DNA of 64,000 nt from Triglochin maritima (taxonomy: Eukaryota > Streptophyta > Magnoliopsida > Alismatales > Juncaginaceae). The stretch covers positions 20,922,542 through 20,986,541 of the forward strand of contig OY821791.1 in NCBI GenBank assembly GCA_963682175.1, read 5' to 3'. The position numbers and the translations under genes were made by a program. Shown in pieces: positions 1-9,513 of this stretch (the first letter of the stretch is position 1; each line of letters opens with the position of its first letter). Under the pieces are notes generated by a model. The model did no database searches. It was not told the origin of the DNA and saw only the letters and a program-made list of their open reading frames with translations.

Positions 1-636
1 TTGACTGATGATATTAGTGGGCCCCTTGATAAAGCAAAGTTGTAATGTGCACAATGTGATTTGAGTTAAGTCACATATTCATAACTAGCTTAAAGAGATC
101 AAGAAATGAATACTAACACAAAGATGACACAATACTACTTTGTGTGTATTCTTAATATCATGAGGCAAGGGACGGACACAAGTGGTGCACTCCATCACTA
201 AATGGATCGGGTTTTGGTTCGAGTGGAATTAAGACATCTAACTAATTGGGAGCAATAATGTGTAGCTAGATACCGCTTATATAGCTTGTGATATTAAGCT
301 GTTAATATCACTGCCAACTTAGTTTAGATCCTCCCATATGTCACACCACAAACTGGGAAACGAGTAATGGAGATTTTGAGTTCATAAGATGTGTCGGGTT
401 TCATGTAGAAAATTTGACACATGGGGTGAACAAGCAAAATCAAAATTATGTTGTGATTAATAACATAATTAGAATCTAAATTAAATTCATATGTGATGTA
501 AATATTATGGGGTGTAATGATTGATCATTACATAGGATAATATGTTACATAAGTTGTGAATTTACTACTAATCCCGAAATGTCAAATTTTGTAGGGGTTA
601 AACTAAAATTTGACAAGTCTGCAGAACAGTGCTCAA

Positions 637-860
637 ACGGTCCACCGGTTAGCAGTAAACGGTTGACCGATCGGGCACGGTCGACCGGACGTGTCTCGAC
701 CGATAACAAGGAATTTTCATCTGTTCGAACGGTCGACCGAATGTGATCGGTCGGTCGACTGAACATTGCAATGGAATAATCCCTGTTACGAACGGTCGAC
801 CAAGTTATAGAAGGGTCGACCGAAACTAGGTTCGAGCGGTCGACCGGTCCAGACGGTTTT
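637..860. repeat. Array of CGGTCGACCG palindromes in U3 of copia LTR-1
   Basis: Three perfect 10-bp palindromes CGGTCGACCG lie at 678-687, 730-739 and 837-846. About six one- or two-mismatch versions lie between them, for example near 660, 749, 792 and 813. The array lies about 180 bp upstream of the LTR TATA box. The same motif fills the U3 of the second copia LTR. The spacing is irregular, so this is not a tandem satellite. Confidence 0.85.
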
Positions 861-1026
861 CAGTAGAATTAATTTAAGAATTAATTAGATCATGCATGGA
901 ATTGGTCCATAATTGATTTAATTCGTGGCTAATATTATTTATTATTAAATAATGGATGGTTAGATGGAATTTTGCATGAGATCATGGGCAAGGGGTTGCA
1001 CATGAATTGGTAATTTGGAGAGAGCT

Positions 1027-1034
1027 TATAAATA
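1027..1034 (+). promoter_or_regulatory. TATA box of copia LTR-1
   Basis: TATAAATA sits in the context gagcTTATAAATA. The second copia LTR has the same context at 18043-18050. Transcription of the element would start about 30 bp downstream. Confidence 0.6.
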
Positions 1035-1491
1035 CAAGCTTATTTCATTACCCAATTAATCTAATTCATTATTTCTTGTGCAAAAATTCTCTCTCCATAA
1101 TCCTCCACGCAAAAATTCTAAAGTTTAGATTTAGTTTCAAGAGGTCATCTTCTCAAGGAAACTAAAGGGGTTAGTAATTGGATTCTAAACTCTATTGGAG
1201 ATCGAGAGGCTAGCTCTTCTCTCTCCAATCTCGTTTAGAGTTTGGTGAAATCTCGGAGGCATCCAGCGCAGCAACAAGCATCCACAGCGTCTCCGAATCT
1301 TCAAGAAGTTTTAGAGAACTTCTAGGTATGAATTTCGTAGACTCATGTTTGTTTTAATATATTTTTTTTAAAACTAGTTATTGAAACAAACAAATACATG
1401 CATGAAATAAATCGTAGAAAATTGTAGATGATCCTTATTATACATAACAATTTCGAAAATATATATGTATAATTAAACATGAAATCCAACA

Positions 1492-1959
1492 AAATAGACT
1501 AAACACAACGTAACACATGACCTGCCAAAAAAGTCTTAGCGGATTCGGACCAAAACCGACCGCCAATTGAAGGTCTATGTTGTCTGGATCTGCTCTGGTT
1601 TTGTTGTGCGGTTGTCTAGCCTCATTTCTTCATGTTTGATGCATCCGAGTAGGTTGTTGGAGCTCAGGACGGAATCGAATTGCCAAAATGCTACTCATGA
1701 TGGTGTGGAGTTTCTTGATTTGCTCATTGGTCCTTTGGGCTTACATCCGGGTCCTTCCCTCTTGCATCCCTTCCCTCTTGCATCTCAGTCCCCAAGTCTT
1801 GCAACTCAGTCCTTTTCCTTGCGTTTAGGTACTTTTATGCCACTTCTCCTCAGTCCTATTTATTCGTAAAACTCAAACTCAAAACTCGTTACGTAGCATT
1901 GTTTAGGTTCAAGATAATGGATATAAGACACAAATATATGCATGATATGATGTCAATCA
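1492..1959 (-). mobile_element. Minus-strand gag-family LTR fragment (element D)
   Basis: Read on the minus strand from 1959, it starts TGATTGACATCAT like the other LTRs of the gag-pro family (1961, 28360, 35844). It stays alignable for about 460 bp, including the cagg-aataaa start region and the GCGG/CCGC pair near 1540. It stops at 1492 where copia LTR-1 abuts, so the rest of this LTR lies left of the copia insertion, outside the window. The 100-aa plus-strand ORF at 1567-1869 is an accident of this LTR. Confidence 0.75.
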
Positions 1960-2036
1960 CTGATTGACATCATATCATGCCTATATTTGTGTCTTATATC
2001 CTCTATTTTTAACCTAAGCAATGCTACGTAATGAGT
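1884..2036. repeat. Long inverted repeat formed by two head-to-head LTRs
   Basis: Two arms of about 76 bp, nearly perfect, meet around the single base at 1960. The left arm is the start of element D's LTR on the minus strand, and the right arm is the start of the solo LTR on the plus strand. Similarity continues at lower identity to about 460 bp per arm. Confidence 0.85.
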
Positions 2037-3383
2037 TTTATGTTTAAGTTTCAGGAATAAAATAAGTGAGAAGAAGAGACACAAAAAGGAATTAAAAGCA
2101 AGGAAAAAGACTGAGGTGCAAGACATATGGACTGAGGTGCAAGAGAGAAGGACCCGGATGTAAAACCAAAAGGACTAATGAGGAAATCAAGAAGCTCCAC
2201 ACCATTATGAGGAGTATTTTGAAAATTAGATTCTGACCTAACCATCAACAACCAAATTGGGTTCATCAAACATCAACAAATCAAGCCTGAACCAAGTCAC
2301 CAAAATTCAGACTCAATCAGACACATCCAGACTGCCAATTGGAGGTCCACTATGGCCAATACGCGGTCCAAATATGTCTAAATGCCACATACTTTGGTAG
2401 GGTGGTGTATTATGTTGTTTTATGTCCAGTTAGAGTATTCAATTAGTCCCATACCGGGGGATTGTCTCGGAGTACCTTTTTCCATGCCTATAAATAGAAA
2501 ACTTACTCTCCTTTTTTATTCACCCATTGGTTGGTCGCATTCTCTCTACTTGGAGTAATCCTTGGAGAAAAACTCAAGTGGAGAAGAGTGTTACTTGTAT
2601 TTTGAGTCATGTAAATAAAATAAATTTTCTTAGTTTTATATTGTCTCTTTCAATTCTTGCATTCTTAGTTTAACTTCGTTTTGTGTTCTTAATAACTAGT
2701 GAGTAGTTCCATCCCCATTTGGGGTGGAGGTAATGTAGACTATGTGATAGTGATGGGTTCTTTTATTTGTGTCATTTCATATCTTTCATATAGATCTATA
2801 CTTGTAGCATGCTTAAACCTGTATTAGATGGGATAATGTCCACACTAGGTACTTATCTCATGCTATCTTTAGAGTTTATCTTGTTGTTTGTTATGATTTG
2901 ATGGGAATGACTTGTTATGTATGGATCCATGTTTGGTGGACATTTACATGAATGATTAGGTTGTATGTAGGATTGATTGATGCTCTAATGACCACAGTAG
3001 GTACTTATTGCATGCTTGAGAATCTAAAATTAACCTCAACTTTATATGGGATATGCATGTTCGTGGTTTTCCATGTAGTGTTGTGTAGCCTACACTTAGA
3101 TTCTACACTATCTTCTATTTGTATGCCAGACAAACTACACTTGTTAGTAATTGAAAAGAAGACCTACTCACACACACATGCCTACACACCTCTCTCTACT
3201 CCATGGGGTTTAGTTTTATTGTTTATTCATTCGTACTTTTGTTTAGTCTAATCACAACTTCATCCCCCCTTTTTCCCATTTGCCTTCAAACGAACCAGAG
3301 TCGACACACCTCCCCGTGGATCGACCTGTACTTGCCCCATCTTCACCGACGACTGTGCACTTCCGGTATTTAAAACGAACACA
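1961..3383 (+). mobile_element. Solo LTR of the gag-pro (Athila-like) family, element E
   Basis: It begins TGATTGACATCAT and ends in aacgaACA at 3383. The 5-bp duplication atcac is at 1956-1960 and 3384-3388. It carries the family landmarks: a CTATAAATAG TATA box at 2488-2497, a tagtgagtagttccatcccc block near 2697, and a gtgcacttccggt U5 block near 3353. No primer-binding site or coding region follows, so the internal part and the other LTR have been lost by LTR-LTR recombination. It sits in LINE-A, whose RT resumes directly at 3386. The left copy of the duplication overlaps the end of element D's LTR, so this insertion is younger than element D. Confidence 0.85.
2488..2497 (+). promoter_or_regulatory. 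TATA box of solo LTR E
   Basis: CTATAAATAG is the TATA motif kept by all gag-family LTRs in the window (for example 28874, 36328 and 63390). Confidence 0.6.
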
Positions 3384-3385
3384 AT

Positions 3386-4775
3386 CACTGGCCCACGAGA
3401 TCTGTCGCAACATGCACGTTGAACATGACCCAGCAAAGATGTGTTTGAAACTTGATTTGACGAAGGCATATGATTCGGTATCATGAGATTTCCTTCTTAT
3501 AGTACTCAAGCGGTTTGGTTTCCCGGACCATTGGAAAAAAATGATTATGGCTTGCGTACGGGCCTCCTTCGTTGTGACAGTGAATGGAGAAAACTCGTGA
3601 CCGTTCAAGGCATCAAATGGCTTAAGACAAGGTGATCCCATCGCCCCCACCTTTTTGTTATTTGCATGGAAGTACTTAGCTTAATGTGTGGTAGCATTTC
3701 GGTGTCACATCTTTTGTTCACGGATGATGTCATGCTATTTGCGATGGCCACCAAGAGGAATGCCAAGGAAATCAAAAAGATACTTACCATATTTTCAGAG
3801 TGCTTGGGGCTGCACCTAAACACCGCAAACAGCCAAGTAGTTTTGGGAAGAAACACGATTCATGGTTGGTGGATATATGACCATCTAGGGATGGCAAGGG
3901 TGGATTTTCCAGTGACATATCTTGGACTCCCATTTTTACCTCTCACCTTGGGAAGAACCATTGTGCAGGGCTGGTAGCAAAGCTGAGAGCAAAGCTTAGC
4001 TCTTGGAAGTGGAACCTCCTGTCGATGGATGGAAGGGTGGAGTGGGTCCAAATTGTTTTGGTGTCCTATAGTATTTACTGGACGTCCACTTTCCTTCTAC
4101 CAAGAGTGGTGCTCAAGGAGATGGAAAATATTATTATCTAGTTCACATAGGGAGGGCCTAAGAATTGGGTAGTGGTCGCGTGGAAGGATACATGCATGCC
4201 CAAGAGTGAGATTGAGGCGGCTACAAGACTGGAATGACATGGGACTGCTGAGGCTATTTTGGTTGATTGTATCGGATAATGAGTCCCTATGGGTTAGATG
4301 CATGCGTAGAGAGTACCTCAATAATTGCACAGTTTGGCTAGCGTGCCCACCAGCGGTGTGCTCGTGGGTATGGAGGGGCATACTGAGTGTACGGGACATT
4401 GCTCGTGAACATATTTGGTGCCAAGTGGTAGATGGCAGCAACATACATTTTTTTCTCGACCCATGGTGTGGCCAACCGCTCTTGTGTGAGGAATGAGGTG
4501 CACGACTGCACTATGATATGGCATGCCAAAGGACACGCTTGTGGCACAGTTCATCCAAAATGGTACGTTGAAACTTCGCCCTCCACGATCCATGAAGATG
4601 TTGGAATTATGGCCAACGATAACGGAGATATGGTTACATGGAGGGCTGGATCAACCTACTAGGTTGGCTGCCAGAAAGGAGACTTTTTCCTTGAAAGAAG
4701 CATGGACATGGGTCACCCTAGGAAGATACTTGTGGGGTGGAGGAAGCTCATATGGTTAAAGAATCAGATTCCAAA
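3386..4775 (+). pseudogene. LINE-A, part 1: L1-type reverse transcriptase, broken
   Basis: This is the remnant of a non-LTR retrotransposon ORF2. Visible in order: RT palm motif LDLTKAYDSVS near 3450-3480, followed at once by a TGA; the VTVNGEN segment near 3580; the SLRQGD-like region near 3620; the catalytic palm motif LLFTDDVMLFA at 3714-3745; the thumb with VTYLGLPF near 3915; and the start of the zf-RVT region, DPWCGQP near 4460. Several stops and frame changes make it non-functional. The 5' half of the LINE is missing, because solo LTR E and element D occupy its upstream side. The chromovirus at 4781 cuts it, and the zf-RVT continues at 10760. The two-Asp active site is intact here. Confidence 0.85.
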
Positions 4776-4780
4776 GTAGG
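4776..4780. repeat. Target-site duplication (left) of the chromovirus
   Basis: gtagg, repeated at 10755-10759 immediately after the 3' LTR. Removing the element and one copy rejoins LINE-A's zf-RVT reading frame. Confidence 0.9.
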
Positions 4781-5244
4781 TGTCACCAACTTGAGATTGA
4801 GGGAGACGCCTGGGGTGCACCAACCAGGCGGGTGTAGTAGCCGGGACTACATGAGAGACGAAGAAGTGCACAATTGGTGGCTTTGAGCACAAGGGTTCAG
4901 CACCAATGCTTGGAATATGAGGATGTCCAAGGGCGGTCGAGGAGCATCAACAAGCATGGCGCGAGCGTGGCACTTGGGAAGTGCATCCTAACTTGCGAGT
5001 AGCCAAACGCACTTGAGAAGCACGAGGTGGGGCTGTGCCTATGAGGGCACGTGCTAGACATTACCAGGGCAGCACATAGGCGCGCCTTGGAGGCGTACGT
5101 GGGCAGGCAATGCCTAGGAGTTGAGGCGTGGATGTTTGGGAAGACAAGACACTTGCGTATGGGTCAGCAAGGATTGAGAATGAGTCAAGAGAGGTTGCTG
5201 ATCATGTGGGAACGGTTAGGCAAGCTCTACTTGAAAATAGGATT

Positions 5245-5374
5245 CGGTTATGGAACGGGTCCGTAACCGAATCGGGGAAAATTTGGGTTGGCCAAAATTG
5301 TTCTCCTTAAAAATAGGTATCAGTTATACTTGTCCTTAAAAATAGGAGTCGGTTATGGAAGGGGTCCACAACCG
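5245..5374. promoter_or_regulatory. Hairpin-forming repeats in chromovirus U3
   Basis: CGGTTATGGA (5245-5254) pairs with TCCGTAACCG (5260-5269) across a 5-nt loop. A second copy pairs 5350-5359 with 5365-5374. Each stem has one imperfect pair here. In the 3' LTR the second hairpin (10083-10107) is a perfect 10-bp stem. They lie 320-450 bp upstream of the TATA box. Confidence 0.6.
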
Positions 5375-5692
5375 AACGGAGGTGGCATGAGTGGGCTGAC
5401 CGGGTCAAGCCCCACTAATGCATGCCTCTCCAACGTGTGCATTCAGTTTTAGGGAAAAACCGAATCAGCCAAACATGTTCCCCACGTTCTGGTCAAGGAT
5501 GACCAAGTCCTTAACTGTTTTATTCGGTTATAGCCCCATGCGTGATTAATAAAAGGCACTAGAGAGAGTGGCCTTAGTAGGGAGGATGGGCATTCGGTTT
5601 TGCCCCACTCCTCCACAACCAAAGGAGAGTTAGAGGTGATAGTGGGGATCATGGATCCCCATGTGTGCATGTAGTGGGAGGTTCACAACATG

Positions 5693-5700
5693 TATAAAAG
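5693..5700 (+). promoter_or_regulatory. TATA box of chromovirus 5' LTR
   Basis: TATAAAAG. The same motif is at 10426-10433 in the 3' LTR. Confidence 0.6.
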
Positions 5701-6023
5701 GGATGCACCTCCAACCTGTGGAAAGGGCATGACGACTAGAGATAGGGTTTTCTAGTTGTATCGGGTTTTTCCTTCCTTCTTCCAACCCTAAGGAATTGTA
5801 ATTCGTTTGTTCATAGCAATAAAGAGTTGTGATTCCGCCAGCGTTGTTTGTGTGTACGTTTTCATTTGTGCTTGTTTAACTCTGTGGGAAACTGAGGGAG
5901 TTGTGCGGTTGTGTTGGTGTTTTCAATCTTCCCCGCGGGGATAGAGCGTTTGACGGGGCCAAAACTCGAAAAAGTTTAAATTTGAGAGTCTCTACAGGAC
6001 TCCTAACACGACCGATGACAAGC

Positions 6024-6035
6024 TGGTATCAGAGC
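6024..6035 (+). other. Primer-binding site, initiator tRNA-Met type
   Basis: TGGTATCAGAGC lies three bases after the 5' LTR. It is the classic plant primer site complementary to the 3' end of initiator tRNA-Met. Confidence 0.9.
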
Positions 6036-6060
6036 TGAGTTTGGGGAATTCGGGACAACA

Positions 6061-6363
6061 ATGAGGATACGCGGGACCATGAAGATAGTTAGGCGGCGGG
6101 TAGGAGTAAACTCCACGAACTTGCTGTTCGTAGAGATGCGTTTGAGAGGACACATTACGCAGGCATTGGTGGACTTGGGGGCATCTCACAATCTCATGCG
6201 TGAGGCACGGGCTGCTTCTCATGGCCTTAGAGTAGGTCAAGTGAAGGGGCGGGTGAAGATTGTGACCACAAAGGATGTACGGATAGCAGGGGCTATTCAG
6301 GAGCGCGTAGAAAATCGGTGCGTGGAGGGGAGTGCAACAATTTCTTGCGATACCCTTAGATGA
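6061..6363 (+). pseudogene. Chromovirus aspartic protease fragment
   Basis: Retroviral-type aspartic protease, which normally cuts Gag-Pol into mature proteins. The active-site segment VDLGASHNLM is near 6169-6198 and has Leu where many relatives have Thr or Ser. The reading frame starts with ATG at 6061, only about 26 bases after the primer site, and there is no capsid or zinc-knuckle coding sequence upstream. A frame change near 6330-6360 moves the rest of the protease (DDFDIILGLEFL, from about 6360) into the next frame, so the protein is broken. Confidence 0.85.
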
Positions 6364-8278
6364 TTTCGACATCATCCTTGGGTTAGAGTTCTTGCGCAAG
6401 ACAAGGGCTGTGGTGATCACACATCTGGGAGGATTGTGGATTATGGATGAAGCGAATCCATGTTATGTGAGGGGCGTAGAGGAGCAAGGTGCGAATAGCG
6501 CTATCTCAGCTTTGCAAGTCAAAGACGGGATGAGGCGCGGAGAGGAGACTTTCTTGGCGACATTGGTGGAGGATGGGACCGAGGGTACTGAGGAAATTCC
6601 ATTAGAAATAGTGGAAATTTTGGAGGAGTTCGTGGACATCATGCCAACCGAGTTGCCGAAGGAGTTACCGCCTAAGAGAGTCGTAGATCATCGCATTGAG
6701 CTTGTTCCGGGGACGCGCCCACCCGCCCAGGCACCCTACCGAATGCCACCCATCTATTTGGAGGAACTCAAGAGCCAACTCAAGGAACTCTTGGATGCGG
6801 GGTTGCTGCGTCCAAGTAAGGCACCTTATGGAGCGCCGGTCCTCTTCCAAAAGAAGAAGGATGGTAGTTTGCGAATGTACGTGGATTACCGGGCACCTAA
6901 TAAGGTTACTATCAAGAATAAGTATCATGTGCCCAATATTGAAGACTTGTTTGACAAGCTAGGGAAGGTGAGGTTCTTCTCTAAGATGGACTTGAGGAGC
7001 GGGTACTATCAAGTTCGAATTGCTGAAGGAGATGAGGAGAAGACGGCTTGTGTGACGCGGTATGGGTCATATGAGTTCAGGGTCATGCCGTTCGGTTTGA
7101 CAAACGCGCCGGCAACGTTTTGCAACCTTATGAATGGTGTATTCTCAGAATATATCGACAGCTTTGTGGTGGTCTACTTGGATGACATTGTCGTGTATAG
7201 CGAGGAATTGGGGTCGCATAAGGTACACTTGGCCAAAGTTTTGGCAAAACTCCGGGAGCACAAGTTGTACTTCAAGCGAGAGAAGTGTGCTTTCGCCCAA
7301 ACTAAAATAGGGTTCTTGGGACACATTATTGGGGACGGCAAGGTGAGCATGGATCCAAAGAAGACTGAGGCGATAGCGGACTGGACGATACCCACCAAGG
7401 TAACTGAACTTCGAACATTTTTGGGACTAACGAATTATTATCGGAAGTTTGTTCAGGAGTATAGCCGCATTGCCGCACCTTTAACAGACTTGTTAAAGAA
7501 GGACAAGACCTGGAGTTGGTCAAGTCAGTGCCAAGGGGCATTTGAGGGGCTGAAACACGCGATGGTGTCTCAGCCACTACTAGTTCTTCCAAGGTTCGAT
7601 ATGGAGTTCGAGGTGACTACGGACGCTAGCGACACTGCTATTGGGGGAGTTCTAGTGCAAGATGGACATCCGGTGGCTTATGAGAGTCGTAAGCTAAATC
7701 CTGCTGAGAGGAGGTATTCCGTGCACGAGAGGGAACTTACAGCAGTTGTGTATTGCGTAAGGACTTGGAGAGTCTACTTGTTGGGAAGGCGCTTCACGGT
7801 GTATACGGACAACGTGGCCACGAGTTGTTTTGAAAACACCAAGAAGCTAACGCCTAAACAGGCAAGATGGGAAGATTACTTGGCCGAATTTGATTTCGTA
7901 CTCAAGTACAAGCCTGGGAGGCTTAATCCGGTAGCTGACGCACTTAGTAGGAGGAGTTCTGAAGATGCGGGGGAGGAGACAACCGTAGTGACCATCACTG
8001 GAATCCAGGGGGATATCCTTGACAAAATCAGAGAAGCTACACAAGCTGACACGGAATGCAAGCGTATTACTTCGCATATTGAGGAAGGTCTGCCGAGACG
8101 CTTCTGGAAAGATGATGGGATCATCTGGGCTAAAGGGAAGAGGCCCTACGTGCCTAAGTCAGGGGACTTGAGGCGCATGCTTTTGCATGACACGCACGAC
8201 GCGCGATACGCTGGTCACCCGGGGTCGGAGAGGACTGCAGCTTTGTTAGGGAGTAGCTACTTTTGGCAAAACCTGTAG
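6332..8278 (+). pseudogene. Chromovirus pol: reverse transcriptase, RNase H and start of integrase
   Basis: Domains in order: end of protease (IILGLEFL, near 6370); RT with VLFQKKKDGSLRM (near 6840), VDYRAPNKVTIKNKY, FSKMDLRSGYYQVRI, MPFGLTNAPATF and the catalytic YLDDI (near 7172-7186); RT thumb with FLGHII and FLGLTNYYRKF; RNase H with TDASDTAIGGVL (near 7620), the Glu of HERELTAV and the Asp of YTDN; and the integrase zinc-binding head with two His before 8220. The frame ends at TAG 8276-8278, where relatives read Gln: a CAG-to-TAG change. The next residues continue in frame (KDVELYVRTCLVCQQDK), including the Cys pair of the HHCC finger. All RT catalytic residues are kept. Confidence 0.92.
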
Positions 8279-9470
8279 AAGGATGTGGAACTCTATGTGA
8301 GGACGTGTCTTGTGTGCCAACAAGACAAGGTGGAGAGACAACAGGAGAAAGGTCTCCTACAGCCTTTGCCTATACCGGAGGGTCCATGGATGAGTTGTTC
8401 TATGGACTTTGTGTCCGGATTTCCTAAGGTGGAAGGATGCACGGCAATCATGGTGGTCGTGGATAGGTTCTCAAAGTATGGAGTATTTATCGCAACACCA
8501 AGCACATGCACGGCGGAAAATGCAGCCACCTTGTTCATGCGGAACGTGGTCAACCATTGGGGTCTGCCAAGGGACATCGTGAGTGATCGAGATGCAAGGT
8601 TCACAGGGATGTTTTGGAGGCGGTTTTTTGAATTGCTTGGGACACAACTCAAGTTCTCCACCAGTAATCACCCTCAGACTGACAGGCAGACTGAGAGGGT
8701 GAATGCGATGCTCGAGGAGTATCTTAGACACTATGTGCAAGCTAACCAAAAGAATTGGGTGGATCTCTTGGATGTGGCGTAGTTTAGCTACAACTTGCAC
8801 AAGTCATCTTCCATAGGGCATAGTCCGTTTGAGGTTGCAACGGGACGACAACCTATGGTTCGCTTGGAGTTGGGGAAAGCGGATGAAGGAACATGTCCAG
8901 CAGCGTATAGGTACACTAGAGCACGCCAAAATCTGGTTGAAGAAGCACGGGACTTCTTAGCCAAGGCGCAACGCAAGATGGAGAAGGCATCGAACAAGGG
9001 GAGGAGGAACGTGGAGTTCGACGTTGGAGAGCAATTGTGGCTCAAACTTACTCCTCAGGTTTGGAAGAAGATCCTAACTAAGCATGCGCATAAGGAGATC
9101 ATTGCAAAATTCGATGGGCCATTCAAGATCATCAAACGGATAGGTAATGCAGCCTATCACATTGAGTTACCGGAGAGACTCAAACTACACCCCATTTTCC
9201 ATGTGAGCAATCTCAAAAGGTACTACAAAGATGACGAGAATCCAGATCGGGCGATACGAAGACGGGCCCCGCCAACTATCCGAGTTACTTTTGATAAGGA
9301 GGCAGAGGCTATTCTTAAGAAGAAAAAACAAGGAGGGAGTAGGCACAACCGACAGGTTTTCTACTTCGTAAAGTGGAAGGGACTACCCAAGGAGGAAGCG
9401 ACTTGGGAGAGGGACGTGACTTTGTGGGAGTACGAAGGGTTGATCAGCAAATTTCTTGCCGACCGAGCCA
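8279..9470 (+). pseudogene. Chromovirus integrase with GPY/F domain and chromodomain
   Basis: Integrase splices the cDNA into the host genome. The CLVCQQDK Cys pair completes the zinc finger (about 8306-8330). The catalytic core shows Asp in SMDFVSGFP (near 8404), Asp in VSDRDARF (near 8583) and Glu in TERVNAMLEEYL (near 8697). A second CAG-to-TAG stop sits at 8780-8782 (DVA-stop-FSYN). The GPY/F domain follows (FDGPFKIIKRIG to HVSNLKRYY, about 9110-9225), then a chromodomain (VFYFVKWKGLPKEEATWE, about 9357-9410). Chromodomains steer such elements to marked chromatin. After the chromodomain the open frame runs through the polypurine tract into the LTR as far as 9790, with no stop of its own. 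Confidence 0.9.
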
Positions 9471-9498
9471 TAAGTTCGTCGAGGGCGACGAACGGGTT

Positions 9499-9513
9499 AG
9501 GGGGGGGAAGATT
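9499..9513 (+). other. Polypurine tract of the chromovirus
   Basis: An AG-only stretch with eight consecutive G residues, directly before the 3' LTR. It primes plus-strand DNA synthesis. Confidence 0.85.

Larger units (their letters stand above)
1..1491 (+). mobile_element. Right part of a Ty1/copia-like LTR (copia LTR-1), 5' end outside the window
   Basis: Non-coding DNA with LTR layout. A TATA box lies at 1027-1034, an AT-rich U5-like part follows, and it ends in TCCAACA at 1485-1491, the usual mirror of a TGTTGGA copia LTR start. No TGTTGG start is seen, so the left end lies upstream of the window. What follows at 1492 is not a primer-binding site but the interior of another LTR, so this is a 3' LTR or a solo LTR. 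It interrupts the minus-strand gag-family LTR at 1492-1959. The superfamily call rests on the terminus and on likeness to the LTR at 17117 (shared palindrome array and TATA context). The short minus-strand ORF at 545-766 reads through the palindromes and is not a gene. Confidence 0.55.
4781..6020 (+). repeat. 5' LTR of the chromovirus
   Basis: It begins TGTCACC and ends ATGACA, just before the primer-binding site. U3 holds three related units of AAAATAGG followed by CGGTTAT (near 5233, 5308 and 5338), two of which fold with a downstream AACCG. A TATA box lies at 5693-5700. Compared with the 3' LTR at 9514-10754 it shows scattered substitutions, so the insertion is not recent. Confidence 0.9.

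Noticed and set aside
637..860. Possible CRISPR-like or satellite array of GTCGAC motifs
   Set aside because: Spacing is irregular, repeats are only 10 bp and palindromic, and there are no uniform spacers. The context is an LTR promoter.
1567..1869. 100-codon plus-strand frame
   Set aside because: Lies inside a gag-family LTR on its antisense strand; homologous LTRs do not keep it open.
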